Shown here: positions 9,052-17,371 of the stretch, one piece after another | Numbering within the stretch: the stretch's first letter is position 1 | Layout of the letters: every line of letters begins with the position of its first letter | Source of the DNA: Marinobacter nauticus | GTDB lineage: Bacteria; Pseudomonadota; Gammaproteobacteria; Enterobacterales; Shewanellaceae | Direction: 5' to 3' | Assembly (NCBI RefSeq): GCF_019801015.1 | Contig: NZ_JAHVJZ010000007.1 | Location: 1 to 64,000, forward strand | Length of the DNA: 64,000 nucleotides | Translations under genes and position numbers: made by a program | The notes under the pieces: generated by a model | What the model was told of the DNA's origin: nothing | Databases searched by the model: none | What the model saw: the letters and a program-made list of their open reading frames with translations, nothing else

Positions 9052-9058
9052 AAGCAAA

Positions 9059-9085
9059 AAAGGCGGGGTATTCCCGCCTTTTTCT
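9059..9085. terminator. bidirectional terminator between mnmH and cysQ
   Basis: A-run, GGCGGG, loop GTATT, CCCGCC, T-run. It overlaps the cysQ stop codon on the other strand and would end the leftward gsp-nudE-cysQ transcript. Confidence 0.8.
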
Positions 9086-9914
9086 ATTCCGGTACATAAC
9101 ACTCCGGCCCCGGTGGGAGGATCTCCGGCCAGGGCAGGCTTTGGTTACCCAATACCATGTAGTTGGGGTTTTCCAGGCTGTCACGCCGGTTATAGCTCAA
9201 CGGCTGATAGCAAGTATCGACAATCTTTCCACCAGCCTCCTCAACAATGCACTGAGACGCGCCGGTATCCCACTCGCCGGTTGGGCCAAGTCGCAGGTAA
9301 CAGTCAGCCTCTCCTTCCGCCACCATGCAGGACTTCAGGGACGCGCTGCCAAATGGCAACAGCAGGTATTGCCGCTGGTCATCCAGGCGGGACATCACCG
9401 CTTCACGCCGTTGACGGCGGCTGACGGCGATCTTCAGTGGGTCGCCCACCGCCACATCCCGGCAGCGAATTGGCTTGTCCTGTCCCGCTTCACGCTTGAA
9501 GGCACCAAAGGCTTTCGCGCCGAAATAACACACCTCGCTGATGGGCGCATAAATCACCCCAAGCACCGGCTGGTGATCCCGGACCAGGGCGATGTTTACG
9601 GCAAACTCGCCACTGCCGGCAATGAACTCCTGGGTGCCATCGAGAGGGTCAATCAGCCAGTACTCTGGCCAGCCCTGACGGGTTGAAAGCGGGATGTCGG
9701 CATCCTCTTCCGAGAGGATGGGGATTTCAGGGGTAAGCTGACGTAATGCGGCAATAATGGCTTCATGGGCTGCCAGATCCGCCGAGGTCACCGGCGTATT
9801 ATCCGACTTGGTCAGTGCCTGATATTGGCCGGCCTCATAAATGGCACGGATCTGCTGACCCGCATCACGGGCGATGGCAATAACAGGTTCCAACAGGGGT
9901 TGCAGGGGAGTCAC
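9084..9914 (-). CDS. cysQ: 3'(2'),5'-bisphosphate nucleotidase CysQ
   Basis: 276 residues from the GTG at 9914. An AGGTGG Shine-Dalgarno lies seven bases upstream of this GTG, and a further-upstream GTG at 9932 lacks one. CysQ hydrolyses 3'-phosphoadenosine 5'-phosphate made in sulfate assimilation and sulfotransfer. It belongs to the inositol monophosphatase superfamily: metal-binding Glu69-Glu70 in SEED, the DPLDGT motif at 89-94, and the C-terminal WDTGASQCIVEEAGG. It is the last gene of the leftward block after nudE, 31 bases away. No relation to secretion is implied. Confidence 0.93.
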   Translation of the reverse strand: MTPLQPLLEPVIAIARDAGQQIRAIYEAGQYQALTKSDNTPVTSADLAAHEAIIAALRQLTPEIPILSEEDADIPLSTRQGWPEYWLIDPLDGTQEFIAGSGEFAVNIALVRDHQPVLGVIYAPISEVCYFGAKAFGAFKREAGQDKPIRCRDVAVGDPLKIAVSRRQRREAVMSRLDDQRQYLLLPFGSASLKSCMVAEGEADCYLRLGPTGEWDTGASQCIVEEAGGKIVDTCYQPLSYNRRDSLENPNYMVLGNQSLPWPEILPPGPECYVPE

Positions 9915-9945
9915 GACTCTACCACCTTTCACTTCGCAGACTCGG

Positions 9946-10500
9946 TCATTTACTCAGTTTCAGCTGCTTCATTGCCAAAAACAAGGCACTTATCGAGCGA
10001 GATTCAGAAAAATCATCCTGTGCCAGCAACTTATCAATCTCATTGATCGACCATGGTACCAGTTCCAGCGGCTCGGGCTCGTCGCCCACCAGACGGCTGG
10101 GGAACAGGTCCCGGGCCAGCAGGATCTCCATACGGCTGGCGAAGTAGCCCGGTGCCAGCGACACCTGCATCAGGTGCGTCAGCTCCCGCGCCGCATAGCC
10201 AATCTCCTCCTGGAGCTCCCGGTTGGCAGCGTCCAGCATCGCTTCACCGGGATCAATCAGACCTTTGGGAAAGCCCAGCTCATAGCTGTGCGTGCCCGCC
10301 GCGTACTCCCGGACCAGCAGCATGGTTTCCGGGTCGAGCATCGGCACCACCATCACAGCGCCGCGGTTAGCACCACGCATCCGCTCATACTGGCGCTGGG
10401 CCCCATTGGAGAAGCACAGATCCAGCTGCTCGACCGTGAACAACCGACTTTGAGCCACGACACGTGCATCCAGGATTTTCGGTTTAACCGACTTGCTCAT
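9946..10500 (-). CDS. nudE: ADP compounds hydrolase NudE (Nudix)
   Basis: 184 residues. A cytoplasmic Nudix hydrolase of ADP-ribose, Ap3A and NADH-type substrates. The Nudix box is complete at about residues 80-102, GLIDPGEAMLD continuing to RELQEEIGY. The start at 10500 (MSKSVKPKIL) aligns with E. coli NudE; 61 upstream in-frame codons lie inside gspN in another frame. It begins seven bases after the gspN stop and is followed by cysQ, a pairing also seen in related genera, and both act on adenosine phosphates. Confidence 0.92.
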   Translation of the reverse strand: MSKSVKPKILDARVVAQSRLFTVEQLDLCFSNGAQRQYERMRGANRGAVMVVPMLDPETMLLVREYAAGTHSYELGFPKGLIDPGEAMLDAANRELQEEIGYAARELTHLMQVSLAPGYFASRMEILLARDLFPSRLVGDEPEPLELVPWSINEIDKLLAQDDFSESRSISALFLAMKQLKLSK

Positions 10501-10507
10501 CCCGCCC

Positions 10508-11263
10508 TCACAACCCCGGAATCGGGCCATTGTATTTGATGGGATAGGCACCGTCGGCGTTCGGCTGCCCCAGGAACGCCAGCGCTTGTCGCAGGTCTTC
10601 CGGCTGGCTGTCCGTCGGCGTGATTTGTGCGTCAACCTGAACCTGATTGTCCGCCAGCAGCAAGGCCTCGCCCTGAACACCAATGGCGTTTTCTGACGGG
10701 TCCATGGCCAGTTTCAGATTGCCCTGCTCACAGCTCAGGGTGCCCGCCAGGTCCCCCAACGGGTATTGACCAAACTGGTTGCGGACATCCAGCCCGTCGA
10801 CCAGAACCCGTCCGCTCAGTCGGTCACACCACGGCGTACCCTGAGCACTGTTGGTGAGACTCAGAGTCGCGTTGCCGGCCAGCTGAGTCCGAAACGGCAA
10901 ACGGGCATTACCGAGAATCCAGGGCAGCGGCGCGGACAATCGCAGATCGTCCACTTCCAGGCCGCCGAAGCCGTAGCTGAGGCTGCCCTGCCCCCGAGCA
11001 ATGCCCCCATCCAGACGGAAAGACACACCGGCCTGGCCGGTCAGCAGCTGGCTGGGATGCAGTTCCCAGCTCACCTGCTCCAACTGACGGCCTGCGACGG
11101 AGATCTGAGCCGCCTGGCCATTCCAGAGCGTGCCACTGAGGCCCGCCGCGTTGACGCCATTGGGTACCGGAGCCAGCTGCCACACCAGTGCAGCGGGCAC
11201 GTTAATCACCAGAAACAGCAAATACAGTCCCACCCCGATCAGGGTGTATTTCAATACGCGCAC
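10508..11263 (-). CDS. gspN: type II secretion system protein N
   Basis: 251 residues. GspN is a non-universal T2SS component of the inner membrane and periplasm. One N-terminal membrane helix spans about residues 6-28, followed by a beta-rich periplasmic region with the family-typical LSGTLWNGQA near 42 and repeated beta segments. It is the last gsp gene of this operon and follows gspM by ten bases. Its exact role is unclear in the family. Confidence 0.88.
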   Translation of the reverse strand: MRVLKYTLIGVGLYLLFLVINVPAALVWQLAPVPNGVNAAGLSGTLWNGQAAQISVAGRQLEQVSWELHPSQLLTGQAGVSFRLDGGIARGQGSLSYGFGGLEVDDLRLSAPLPWILGNARLPFRTQLAGNATLSLTNSAQGTPWCDRLSGRVLVDGLDVRNQFGQYPLGDLAGTLSCEQGNLKLAMDPSENAIGVQGEALLLADNQVQVDAQITPTDSQPEDLRQALAFLGQPNADGAYPIKYNGPIPGL

Positions 11264-11273
11264 GGCCCCTCCG

Positions 11274-11765
11274 TTACGGCTGCGACAGCTGAAGGCGTCG
11301 CACTTGAATCATTCCCGGGTCATTGGCGGCGGTCACATCCAGTGCCTCCACATTGACCCCTTGCTGCTGTTGCAGCTGCGCCAGCCACTCCATCAGAGTT
11401 TCAAACCGGGTGTCCTCCAGCCAAAGCTGAAGTTTGTCGCCCTGCGGCTGCATCCGGGCAATCGTCAGCCCGGCGGTGGCCGCCGTTCTGCTGGCAATCT
11501 GGCTCAGATTACCGCCTCCGGGGCGTGGCCCGCTACTGCGCTGCAGGCTGACATAGCGATTGGCGTTGTCCTTAATCTGGCCCAGTGCGGCGCGTTCTGC
11601 CTGAACCGCGCGCTCAGCCTGGTCCAGGCCATTGCTGATCGGCGCCCACACCAACCAGTAAAACAGTCCGATAACCAGAACCGGAGCCAGCATCGTCAGC
11701 AGGCGCTGTTCCTGATCGGTACGGTCACTCCACCACTGCTGGGCTTGTTGCCAGTATTTGTTCAT
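11274..11765 (-). CDS. gspM: type II secretion system protein M
   Basis: 163 residues. A bitopic inner-membrane protein of the assembly platform that partners GspL. A short cytoplasmic tail, a membrane helix at about 24-44 and a periplasmic ferredoxin-like domain ending in VRRLQLSQP are seen. Its ATG overlaps the gspL stop by four bases, so the two partners are translationally coupled. Confidence 0.92.
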   Translation of the reverse strand: MNKYWQQAQQWWSDRTDQEQRLLTMLAPVLVIGLFYWLVWAPISNGLDQAERAVQAERAALGQIKDNANRYVSLQRSSGPRPGGGNLSQIASRTAATAGLTIARMQPQGDKLQLWLEDTRFETLMEWLAQLQQQQGVNVEALDVTAANDPGMIQVRRLQLSQP

Positions 11766-12952
11766 CCTTTGGCCCTCAACGTCATCACGCCACTGACACC
11801 CGCTTCATCGTTGTTGATGGCACCGGATTCGACGTCATAGTGGGCGCTGGCCAGCTCCTTGAAGCGCTCGAACTGGGCAAAATCTTTGCCCACCAATTGC
11901 AGGCGGACCTCGGAGCGGTTGCCATCAAAGCGAATGCCGGTCGGCCGCACATCCGGCAACTGAGCAAAGGCACTTTCCAGGTTGGCCATCATCGGCAGAA
12001 GCTGACCGCTGCCAGCGTCGCCACCCAGTGCACGCACTTTGGCTTCCAGCTGACCGCGAGGGTTGGGGACGCGGCGCTCCTGAGGGAACAGCTGACGGTA
12101 GATGCGTTCACCCTCAGCCCGCAATGCAGTGCGCTCTTGCTCCAGCTGGTACCAGGCCACGCCACGATGAGCGAGAACCAGGGTCAACAGCACCGCTGCA
12201 GCGATGCCCACCTTGGACCACACGGTGACCAGCTTGGACAACTCCTTGGCTGGGGCGTAAGGGCCGGTCAGCAGGTTGGCCGGTGTCCGGACAAAGCCCT
12301 GAGCCAACGCCTGCATCGGCAATTCAAGCGGCTGCTCCAGACCCTCAATGCCCTCCGGCAGCGTCAGCGGCGTAAACAGCGCCCAGGAACGCCCTTCGCC
12401 GGCCAACGACTCAGCCATAAAGGTCAGCCATTCCGGTTCCAACACCATGCCGCGGCCTTCGCCAGTGCGGATCAACAACTGTTGCTCCAGCTGCATGACC
12501 GACAGCTCGGTGTCATCCACCCGGCCCAGCGCCAGCACATCCGGCACCATCTTTTTCACCGGCAGGCCCGCTTCCGCCAACCATTCCAGCCACATTTTCA
12601 GCTGACTGTGTGCCACGACCACGACAGAGAGCTGGTCTCCGTCCCGGCTGCCAGGCACAAAGTGCAGACGCTCCACGTCTTCGGACAGCTCGTCCTCCAA
12701 CATGAATGGCAAGGCTTTCATTGCCTGCCTCTGCGCCTTGGCAGGCAGGGTCACTTCCGTCAACGTCAGGGCGCTGCTGTCCACCAGCACTTCCACAGGC
12801 CGCCCGCCTGCGCGCTCCGACAAACTGGCCAGTCCCTCGGCACCGGACAACACACCGGAACTGATCACCGTTTGCTGCTCTTCGGACCAGGTAATCCAGG
12901 GGATCGGTTGCTGTGCCTGACTGCCCAGGCGAATCACCAATCGTTCGCTCAC
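11762..12952 (-). CDS. gspL: type II secretion system protein L
   Basis: 396 residues. GspL links the secretion ATPase GspE to the inner-membrane platform. The cytoplasmic N-terminal part is an actin-like fold that binds GspE, followed by a membrane helix near 243-262 and a periplasmic ferredoxin-like domain. It overlaps gspK upstream and gspM downstream by four bases each. Confidence 0.93.
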   Translation of the reverse strand: MSERLVIRLGSQAQQPIPWITWSEEQQTVISSGVLSGAEGLASLSERAGGRPVEVLVDSSALTLTEVTLPAKAQRQAMKALPFMLEDELSEDVERLHFVPGSRDGDQLSVVVVAHSQLKMWLEWLAEAGLPVKKMVPDVLALGRVDDTELSVMQLEQQLLIRTGEGRGMVLEPEWLTFMAESLAGEGRSWALFTPLTLPEGIEGLEQPLELPMQALAQGFVRTPANLLTGPYAPAKELSKLVTVWSKVGIAAAVLLTLVLAHRGVAWYQLEQERTALRAEGERIYRQLFPQERRVPNPRGQLEAKVRALGGDAGSGQLLPMMANLESAFAQLPDVRPTGIRFDGNRSEVRLQLVGKDFAQFERFKELASAHYDVESGAINNDEAGVSGVMTLRAKG

Positions 12953-13944
12953 TGTTGGCCTCCATACTGGCGGGTCAGCACGGTCAGACCGTCATCGCCA
13001 CCACGTCGCATAATGCTTTCCAATCGAAACACCGCGTTTTCCACTTTAGCGGCTCCGCGGAGCCGAAAATACTTGCTGTCCACAACCAGTGTGGACTTGG
13101 CCTGGGCCTCCACCTGCAATCGCTGCATGGTGGGCTCTTCCCAGAACTTCTGAATGTCCTCCCAGCCATCGGCCGGGCGGGCCTGCAAGACGCTTTCCGC
13201 CTCACTGAGGCTGAGTTTGCCTTCCAGCATGCCAACCAGCAGCGCTGCACGCTCTACCGGCAGGGTATTCACGTTGAGCTGTTGGCTGTCGTCCCCGGGG
13301 ATAGCGCAAACGTAATCGCGCACCGCCCGGTACATATTCTGATTTACGCCCAGCACCGCCCGCAGTTCGCTGTGGTGAGCCATCAACTGATTGGGCGTCC
13401 GGTACGGCACCGGCCGGGATTCGTACTCCGCGTCTTCGGCACCGAATGTGCCGTCCTGGCGGTCATCCTCGTCGGTAAAATCCCGAACTCTGTCGGCCAG
13501 CATTTCGGCGTAGTAGTTGTCGATCTCCATCGCCTCCAGCATGGCCATAAACTGGCGGCCCGCCAAGGGTTTTTGGTAGGGGTCCTTGTTCTGCTCTTCC
13601 TGGGTCAGACCCCGGCTCAACGCATTGAGATTAAAGCAGGCCCGCATATCTTCGATGGTGCCGGCAATCTGCCCGTGCTCCACCGGATAGACCACGTTCG
13701 CCGTGGCCCAGTACTGCTGCAGATGGATGGTCCCGTCGGCGTCCTCAAAGTCTTGCTTAAGCACCCGCTTGGCAAGGGCTTCGCTGGAACGGGCATACCA
13801 GTACGCCTGATCATAGTCGGCCAGATTGGTGGTCCGCCGTACCGACATTTGACTGCGTTGAGTCATTCCGGCCGCCAGTGTGGTGATCACCGCCAGTACC
13901 AACAGAACCGTCAGCAGAGCCATGCCCGACTGCTTACGCCGCAT
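12949..13944 (-). CDS. gspK: type II secretion minor pseudopilin GspK
   Basis: 331 residues. GspK caps the pseudopilus tip with GspI and GspJ. It has a short prepilin leader MRRKQSG followed by MALLTVLLVLAVITTLAAG; position 5 of the mature helix lacks the usual Glu, the normal state for GspK. The large alpha domain inserted in the pilin fold explains the size. Its start abuts the gspJ stop (one-base overlap). Confidence 0.93.
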   Translation of the reverse strand: MRRKQSGMALLTVLLVLAVITTLAAGMTQRSQMSVRRTTNLADYDQAYWYARSSEALAKRVLKQDFEDADGTIHLQQYWATANVVYPVEHGQIAGTIEDMRACFNLNALSRGLTQEEQNKDPYQKPLAGRQFMAMLEAMEIDNYYAEMLADRVRDFTDEDDRQDGTFGAEDAEYESRPVPYRTPNQLMAHHSELRAVLGVNQNMYRAVRDYVCAIPGDDSQQLNVNTLPVERAALLVGMLEGKLSLSEAESVLQARPADGWEDIQKFWEEPTMQRLQVEAQAKSTLVVDSKYFRLRGAAKVENAVFRLESIMRRGGDDGLTVLTRQYGGQQ

Positions 13945-14714
13945 CAGTTGCCCTCCCCGTTCTGATTGTTGCCTGTGCCACTGGTGCCACCGTTATTGCC
14001 GGAACCGCCGGAACCCTCACCGGAACTGCCACCCGTGCCCTCATCGGAACCATTACCCGAGCCATTGCCGTTCTCATCCTCTTCGGCGGCGGCCGACTGA
14101 GAATAGCCATCCGGCAGCAGGAATTTCCGCTGGATGATGCCCAGCTCCAGAGTTTCCATCTCGACAGCCACCGCTTTCGGGAACACGGTTCCGTCCACCT
14201 GGTTCTGCCACTTATCTTCGATGTAGAAGGAGAACTTCAGGCTAATGACGCCCTTAAGCAGGTCCAGCTCCTGCGCTTCCTCTCCCTCAACCGGGTCGGG
14301 ATAAAGGGTATACAGCCGCTGCAGCGTTTCATCCTGAATCCGGTACACCACTTGTTGAACCGAGCCCCGGGGCAGGCGTCCATCCGGATTCAGCCAACCC
14401 AGGCGGTAAAAGCGGATGCCCTCACTGGCTGACTCATACAGGCTCTCAGCCACCTCAAAGAGCTGCCCTTCGGTTTCGGGATTGTTGGTCCGTGATGTCC
14501 GCGGAATCATCTGCCCGAAGTCCCGCTCCATCAAACTCATGGCCAATTGCAGGGATTTCAGGTCTTCCTGGGCATCCTTGCTGACGCCATCCACCTTGGT
14601 GACTTGCTGCAGGATGGTGGCCGACGCCACACCAATCACCGCAAAGATGGCGATCGCCAGCAGCATCTCCAGCAGGGTAAAACCCCGCACGCGCTTAATC
14701 GGGCTTGGCCACAT
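13944..14714 (-). CDS. gspJ: type II secretion minor pseudopilin GspJ with Gly/Ser/Asn-rich tail
   Basis: 256 residues from the ATG at 14714, which overlaps the end of gspI by 20 bases and leaves an 11-residue leader before the prepilin site G-FTLLEML. GspJ forms the pseudopilus tip complex with GspI and GspK. The pilin body runs to about residue 208. It then continues in a low-complexity tail of about 45 residues made of Gly, Ser, Asn, Glu and Thr (DNA about 13947-14085), which I do not recall as standard in GspJ. A longer frame beginning at 14756 would put more residues before the cleavage site and is less likely. Confidence 0.9.
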   Translation of the reverse strand: MWPSPIKRVRGFTLLEMLLAIAIFAVIGVASATILQQVTKVDGVSKDAQEDLKSLQLAMSLMERDFGQMIPRTSRTNNPETEGQLFEVAESLYESASEGIRFYRLGWLNPDGRLPRGSVQQVVYRIQDETLQRLYTLYPDPVEGEEAQELDLLKGVISLKFSFYIEDKWQNQVDGTVFPKAVAVEMETLELGIIQRKFLLPDGYSQSAAAEEDENGNGSGNGSDEGTGGSSGEGSGGSGNNGGTSGTGNNQNGEGN

Positions 14715-15063
14715 AGGTTTCCACCTCGGCAAGGATGCCGTCGAAGCGATCATCAAGACTGACCGAGACCCGGATTAAACGCAGGTTTTCGTCGGAGGCC
14801 TTAACCACCTGCTGGCGCCAGTACCACTGACGGTCTGCCATTTCGATACGGCCATTCTTGCTGCCCACGTCCGGGAACGCGCTTTCCAGCTGAGCATCCA
14901 CCAGTCGGTTGTTGGCCACGTAACCGGCCAAGGTGCGCTCCCTCAGGATGGGAATGGAGGAGAGCTGGATGTTGGCGCTGTTGATCACGGCAATGGCCGC
15001 CGTCGCAAACACCGTCATCGCCACCAGCACTTCAAGCAGGGTAAAGCCCCGGCTGCGGGTCAT
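14695..15063 (-). CDS. gspI: type II secretion minor pseudopilin GspI
   Basis: 122 residues. The start at 15063 (MTRSRG-FTLLEVLVAM) is chosen over a GTG two codons earlier because an AGGAGGA Shine-Dalgarno sits nine bases upstream of the ATG and only three from the GTG. The prepilin peptidase site follows six residues of leader. It nucleates the tip complex with GspJ and GspK. The ATG overlaps the gspH stop as ATGA. Confidence 0.93.
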   Translation of the reverse strand: MTRSRGFTLLEVLVAMTVFATAAIAVINSANIQLSSIPILRERTLAGYVANNRLVDAQLESAFPDVGSKNGRIEMADRQWYWRQQVVKASDENLRLIRVSVSLDDRFDGILAEVETYVAKPD

Positions 15064-15680
15064 TGCCACGGGTCCTCCTCCAGCTCAGCCAGCCAGTTGA
15101 TGCGGCCCAGCGGGTCCCCCACCAATTCCATCTCGATATCCGGCTGTCCCGGCTCATCCGAGAGCAGCAACAGGGTAAATCCGGTCATCTCACCAGAGGG
15201 CATCAGAATCAGATCCGGTTCCGGATTCTTGCGCTTCTCCTCTTCGGAAAGCTCAAACAACGATTGGTCCAGGCCAAACTCCGACTCGGTGTCTTCGTCT
15301 TCCTGGATCAGTGGCATTCCCTCCAGCTCCAGCGACGCTTCGACGCTTTCCGGCCACTCCCGGTCGCGGTAAAGCGGATCGCCGCCCGCCAGGGACTCCC
15401 ACTTATCGGTATCCAGGTTCCAGCGGACAAAGTAGTAATGGGTATCCTCCATCACAATGCCCAGCTGTTCGCCGGACAGGGTGGACTCTTCCAGTGCCAT
15501 CCCCACCACAACACGGAACTCGTTACCGGCCTTCTCCATCGCCTCCTGACGTGGATCGCCCCCCATAATCAGGGTCACTGACGTTGCCGCCAGACCCATC
15601 ACCACCAGCACCAGCAGGATCTCCAACAAGGTAAAGCCCCGCTGACGCGAGGCTTGCTGACGGGGGGCGGTGAGCACCAT
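15060..15680 (-). CDS. gspH: type II secretion minor pseudopilin GspH
   Basis: 206 residues. Prepilin leader to RQRG, cleavage before FTLLEILLVLVVMGLAATS, then a beta-rich head with an acidic loop (EDEDTESEFGLDQ and EEEKRKNPEP, about 125-155). GspH links the tip complex to the GspG fibre. The start codon overlaps the gspG stop by one base. Confidence 0.92.
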   Translation of the reverse strand: MVLTAPRQQASRQRGFTLLEILLVLVVMGLAATSVTLIMGGDPRQEAMEKAGNEFRVVVGMALEESTLSGEQLGIVMEDTHYYFVRWNLDTDKWESLAGGDPLYRDREWPESVEASLELEGMPLIQEDEDTESEFGLDQSLFELSEEEKRKNPEPDLILMPSGEMTGFTLLLLSDEPGQPDIEMELVGDPLGRINWLAELEEDPWQ

Positions 15681-16126
15681 TACTGGAAGTCACCCAGGTT
15701 GTAATTACAGATGTCGTCTTCGGTACCCAGCTGCATGTCGGGCCCTGCAGAGCAGAGGTCGTAACGTCCGCGCTCACCGGGGCTGACCAGAGAGTAGGCG
15801 TTGCCCCACGGGTCGGTCGGCAGACGCTGAATGTAGCCGCCTTCCTGGTAGTTACGCGGCTCCGGGCCACTGTTCGGACGGTTCACCAGCGCTTCGAGGC
15901 CCTGATCCGTGGTCGGGAATCGATTGTTGTGGATGTAGTACATGCCCAGTGCGCTCTCCAGACCGGAGATGTCGGTCACGGCCTTCTGCACGTTGGCGGT
16001 GTCCCGGGAACCGATCAGGTTGGGGGCTACGATGGAGGCCAGGATCCCGATGATCACCAGCACCACCATCACTTCCAACAGGGTAAAACCGCGTTGGGCG
16101 GTCCGGCTCAGGCTACGACGTTTCAT
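15680..16126 (-). CDS. gspG: type II secretion major pseudopilin GspG
   Basis: 148 residues. The main subunit of the periplasmic pseudopilus that pushes substrates through the secretin. Leader MKRRSLSRTAQRG, cleavage before FTLLEVMVVLVIIGILAS with Glu5 of the mature chain, and the family LPTDPWGNAY and C-terminal calcium-site region (GPDMQLGTEDD). It is the most conserved pseudopilin here. Confidence 0.96.
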   Translation of the reverse strand: MKRRSLSRTAQRGFTLLEVMVVLVIIGILASIVAPNLIGSRDTANVQKAVTDISGLESALGMYYIHNNRFPTTDQGLEALVNRPNSGPEPRNYQEGGYIQRLPTDPWGNAYSLVSPGERGRYDLCSAGPDMQLGTEDDICNYNLGDFQ

Positions 16127-16144
16127 TCTTAATTTGCCTCTTAG

Positions 16145-17368
16145 TTAAATCATTTGGTTCATCGCCAGCATCGGCTGGAGGATGGAAATTACGATAAACA
16201 GCACGATACCGGCCATCACCACCACGATAAGCGGTTGCAGTACCGCCAGCGCCACACTGACCTGGGACTCAAACTCCCGATCCTGGTTGTCCGCCGCCCG
16301 AGCCAGCATGTCGTCCAGCTCACCGGACTTCTCACCCGATGCGATCATGTGCAGCATCATTGGGGGAAACAGCTTGGTCTGTTGCAGGGAGGCCCGCAGC
16401 GACGCCCCTTCACGAACTTTGCCGGTGGCATCAGAGACCGCATTCTTCACCTTCAGGTTCAGCAACACGTCGGAGGCGATTTTCATCGCTTCCAGCATGG
16501 GCACACCAGAGGAGGAGAGCGTACTGAGGGTGCGGGCAAATCGTGCGGTGTTCAGACCACGGGAGACTTTCCCCACAACGGGCAGTTTCAACAGCGTTTC
16601 ATGCCAGCTCAGCTTGAACTTCTCGCTGCGCAACGCCTGCTTGAATCCGACAAAAATCAATGCGATCGCAATCAGGATATAGAGCCCGTATTGCTGAAGA
16701 AATTCCGAGACGTCGATCAGAAACTGAGTGGTCGCCGGCAGCGCCTGACCCAAATGCTCGAATTGTGACACCACATCCGGCACCACAGAGGTCAACAGGA
16801 AGACCACTACGGAGATCGCCACAATGGTGAGGATTACGGGGTATACCAACGCCTGGGTCAGCTTGGTGTTCATCTCCTGACGACGCTCGGTGTAATCCGC
16901 CAGACGCTCCAGCACCACTTCCAGATGACCGGATTTCTCACCGGAAGCCACCATGGCCACGTAGAGTTCATCGAAAACCTGGGGATATTCCGCCATCGAC
17001 TCGGCCAGCCCGTAGCCTTCGACAACCTTGGCCCGAACCGCCATCAGCATGCTTTTCAGACGCGGCTGCTCACTTTGCTCGGCCACCGCTTTGATGCACT
17101 CCTCCAGCGGCAGGCCACCCGCCACCAGCGTCGCCAGCTGACGGGTGATCAACGCCAGCGCCGTGGCGCTGATCTTGGGCTTAAACAGGGTAAAGCTGGC
17201 GCGGGAAGCGCTGCTGCGTTGCTCCTTCTGAGCCGCAGTGTTGACCTCAAGCGGCATCAATTGCTTTTCACGCAGCTGAGCCCGGGCCTGACGCGCGGTG
17301 TCCGCTTCGATGATCCCTTTAACCTGACGGCCCCTGGTGTCCAGAGCCTGATATTCAAACGCCGCCAT
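16145..17368 (-). CDS. gspF: type II secretion inner-membrane platform protein GspF
   Basis: 407 residues. The polytopic centre of the T2SS platform, thought to couple GspE ATP hydrolysis to pseudopilus growth. Two homologous cytoplasmic halves (GEKSGHL near 190 and GEKSGEL near 340 are the repeated motifs) alternate with membrane helices near 170-195, 220-245 and 375-400. A GGAGG Shine-Dalgarno lies eight bases before the ATG, and gspE ends three bases upstream. Confidence 0.95.
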   Translation of the reverse strand: MAAFEYQALDTRGRQVKGIIEADTARQARAQLREKQLMPLEVNTAAQKEQRSSASRASFTLFKPKISATALALITRQLATLVAGGLPLEECIKAVAEQSEQPRLKSMLMAVRAKVVEGYGLAESMAEYPQVFDELYVAMVASGEKSGHLEVVLERLADYTERRQEMNTKLTQALVYPVILTIVAISVVVFLLTSVVPDVVSQFEHLGQALPATTQFLIDVSEFLQQYGLYILIAIALIFVGFKQALRSEKFKLSWHETLLKLPVVGKVSRGLNTARFARTLSTLSSSGVPMLEAMKIASDVLLNLKVKNAVSDATGKVREGASLRASLQQTKLFPPMMLHMIASGEKSGELDDMLARAADNQDREFESQVSVALAVLQPLIVVVMAGIVLFIVISILQPMLAMNQMI

Positions 17369-17371
17369 GGC

